DNA of 7,107 nt from Prevotellaceae bacterium (GTDB taxonomy: Bacteria > Bacteroidota > Bacteroidia > Bacteroidales > Bacteroidaceae). Under the pieces are notes generated by a model. It did not search any database. It was not told the DNA's origin and was given only the letters and a program-made list of their open reading frames with translations. Shown here one piece after another: positions 6,661 to 7,107 of this stretch (position 1 is the first letter of the stretch; each line of letters opens with the position of its first letter). Made by a program: the position numbers and the translations under genes. Location: contig JAFLUS010000001.1 of assembly GCA_022508685.1 (NCBI GenBank), positions 1 to 7,107 on the forward strand, read 5' to 3'.

Positions 6661-7107
6661 TTATTGACCGAGTTCTGCCTCTGTGACATTCTTGACACCG
6701 GCGATGCTGAAATAGGCTTCAATCGTTCCGTAGAGGACGACGTGCTTGCCGAGGTTGTCGGGGTTGTCGACAATGTTCAGCATGGTGCGGACGTTGCCCG
6801 ACGGCAGTTGAACGGGAACGCACTTGTTGATGTCAGTTTCATCGGGAGATGCTGCAAGCACGAGGTTGGTGGCAACGGCATTATCAGAACCGATGGTAGC
6901 GCCTGTTTCGTATGCGCGTCCGTCAATGGAGCCAACGATGTAGCCTTCGACATAGACTTTGTCGGTGGTGCCACCTGCGTTGTACACGGTCTTGACGTCG
7001 GCAACGGTGTAGGGCACAGCCTTCGTACCTTCACCTTCGGTGTCGAAGGATGGGGGAGTGTCGCTGCCTGTGCTGCCGTTGAGTGAGTAGAGATAGGCTT
7101 CGTTCTG
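6661..7107 (-). CDS. 3' part of a DUF6359-like OB-fold protein (N-terminus outside window)
   Basis: The frame is open from the window edge to TAA at 6661, giving 148 residues; the true start lies beyond 7107. A GTG at 7015-7017 could be misread as a start, but coding sequence clearly continues upstream. The first visible residues, QNEAYLYSLNG, are followed by a Gly/Ser/Pro/acidic linker and GEGTKAVPYTVADVK. The C-terminal domain contains VYVEGYIVGSIDG, ATNLVLAASPDETD, CVPVQLP, NLGKHVVLYGTIEAYF and IAGVKNVTEAE. This pattern is typical of the Bacteroidetes domain I recognise as DUF6359, which looks like an OB fold. OB folds commonly bind nucleic acids, and the nuclease lipoprotein starts 24 nt downstream. 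The likely role is an exported accessory or binding partner for the nuclease. This is inference, and no signal peptide can be seen in the part present. Confidence 0.82.
   Translation of the reverse strand, partial: QNEAYLYSLNGSTGSDTPPSFDTEGEGTKAVPYTVADVKTVYNAGGTTDKVYVEGYIVGSIDGRAYETGATIGSDNAVATNLVLAASPDETDINKCVPVQLPSGNVRTMLNIVDNPDNLGKHVVLYGTIEAYFSIAGVKNVTEAELGQ

Noticed and set aside
6661..7017. A complete 118-residue gene starting at the GTG at 7015-7017
   Set aside because: The frame continues upstream to the window edge with a sensible linker and domain-like sequence, so this is the tail of a larger gene.

Overview
The window looks like ordinary chromosomal DNA from a member of the Bacteroidales, plausibly Prevotella/Bacteroides-like. 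The evidence is: two promoter candidates with the Bacteroidetes -7 element TAnnTTTGC; no clear Shine-Dalgarno sequences before the genes; lipoprotein signal peptides, one followed by an acidic surface-export-like stretch; and protein families common in that order (a DUF6057-like membrane protein, a TolB-like lipoprotein, a DUF6359-like OB-fold protein, a class 1B dihydroorotate dehydrogenase). Genus and species cannot be fixed from the sequence alone.

Layout from left to right. Positions 1-91 hold a short degenerate tandem repeat with a 22-bp period, cut by the window edge. Positions 110-5449 hold four minus-strand genes, closely packed and probably transcribed leftward from one promoter at about 5468-5498: pyrK, then pyrD (15-nt gap), then a 672-residue polytopic membrane protein (30-nt gap), then a TolB-like beta-propeller lipoprotein with a haem-c-type CxxCH motif (18-nt gap). 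Positions 5471-5568 form a divergent control region. Its two promoters face away from each other, have touching -33 elements, and overlie interleaved inverted repeats. On the right it drives a plus-strand tRNA-Thr(CGT). That tRNA ends at a strong hairpin shared with the converging minus-strand nuclease gene. From 5701 to the right edge come a secreted or surface non-specific endonuclease lipoprotein and, upstream of it on the same strand, the 3' part of a DUF6359-like OB-fold protein that runs off the window.

Functionally, PyrK and PyrD form the NAD-linked dihydroorotate dehydrogenase of UMP synthesis. The two genes behind them are envelope proteins with no obvious link to pyrimidine synthesis. 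Their pairing, and the CxxCH motif inside a TolB-like protein, make them the least understood part of the window. The nuclease and OB-fold pair looks like an extracellular nucleic-acid degradation module. I see no mobile element, CRISPR array, phage gene or recognisable defence system, and most of the window is conventional.
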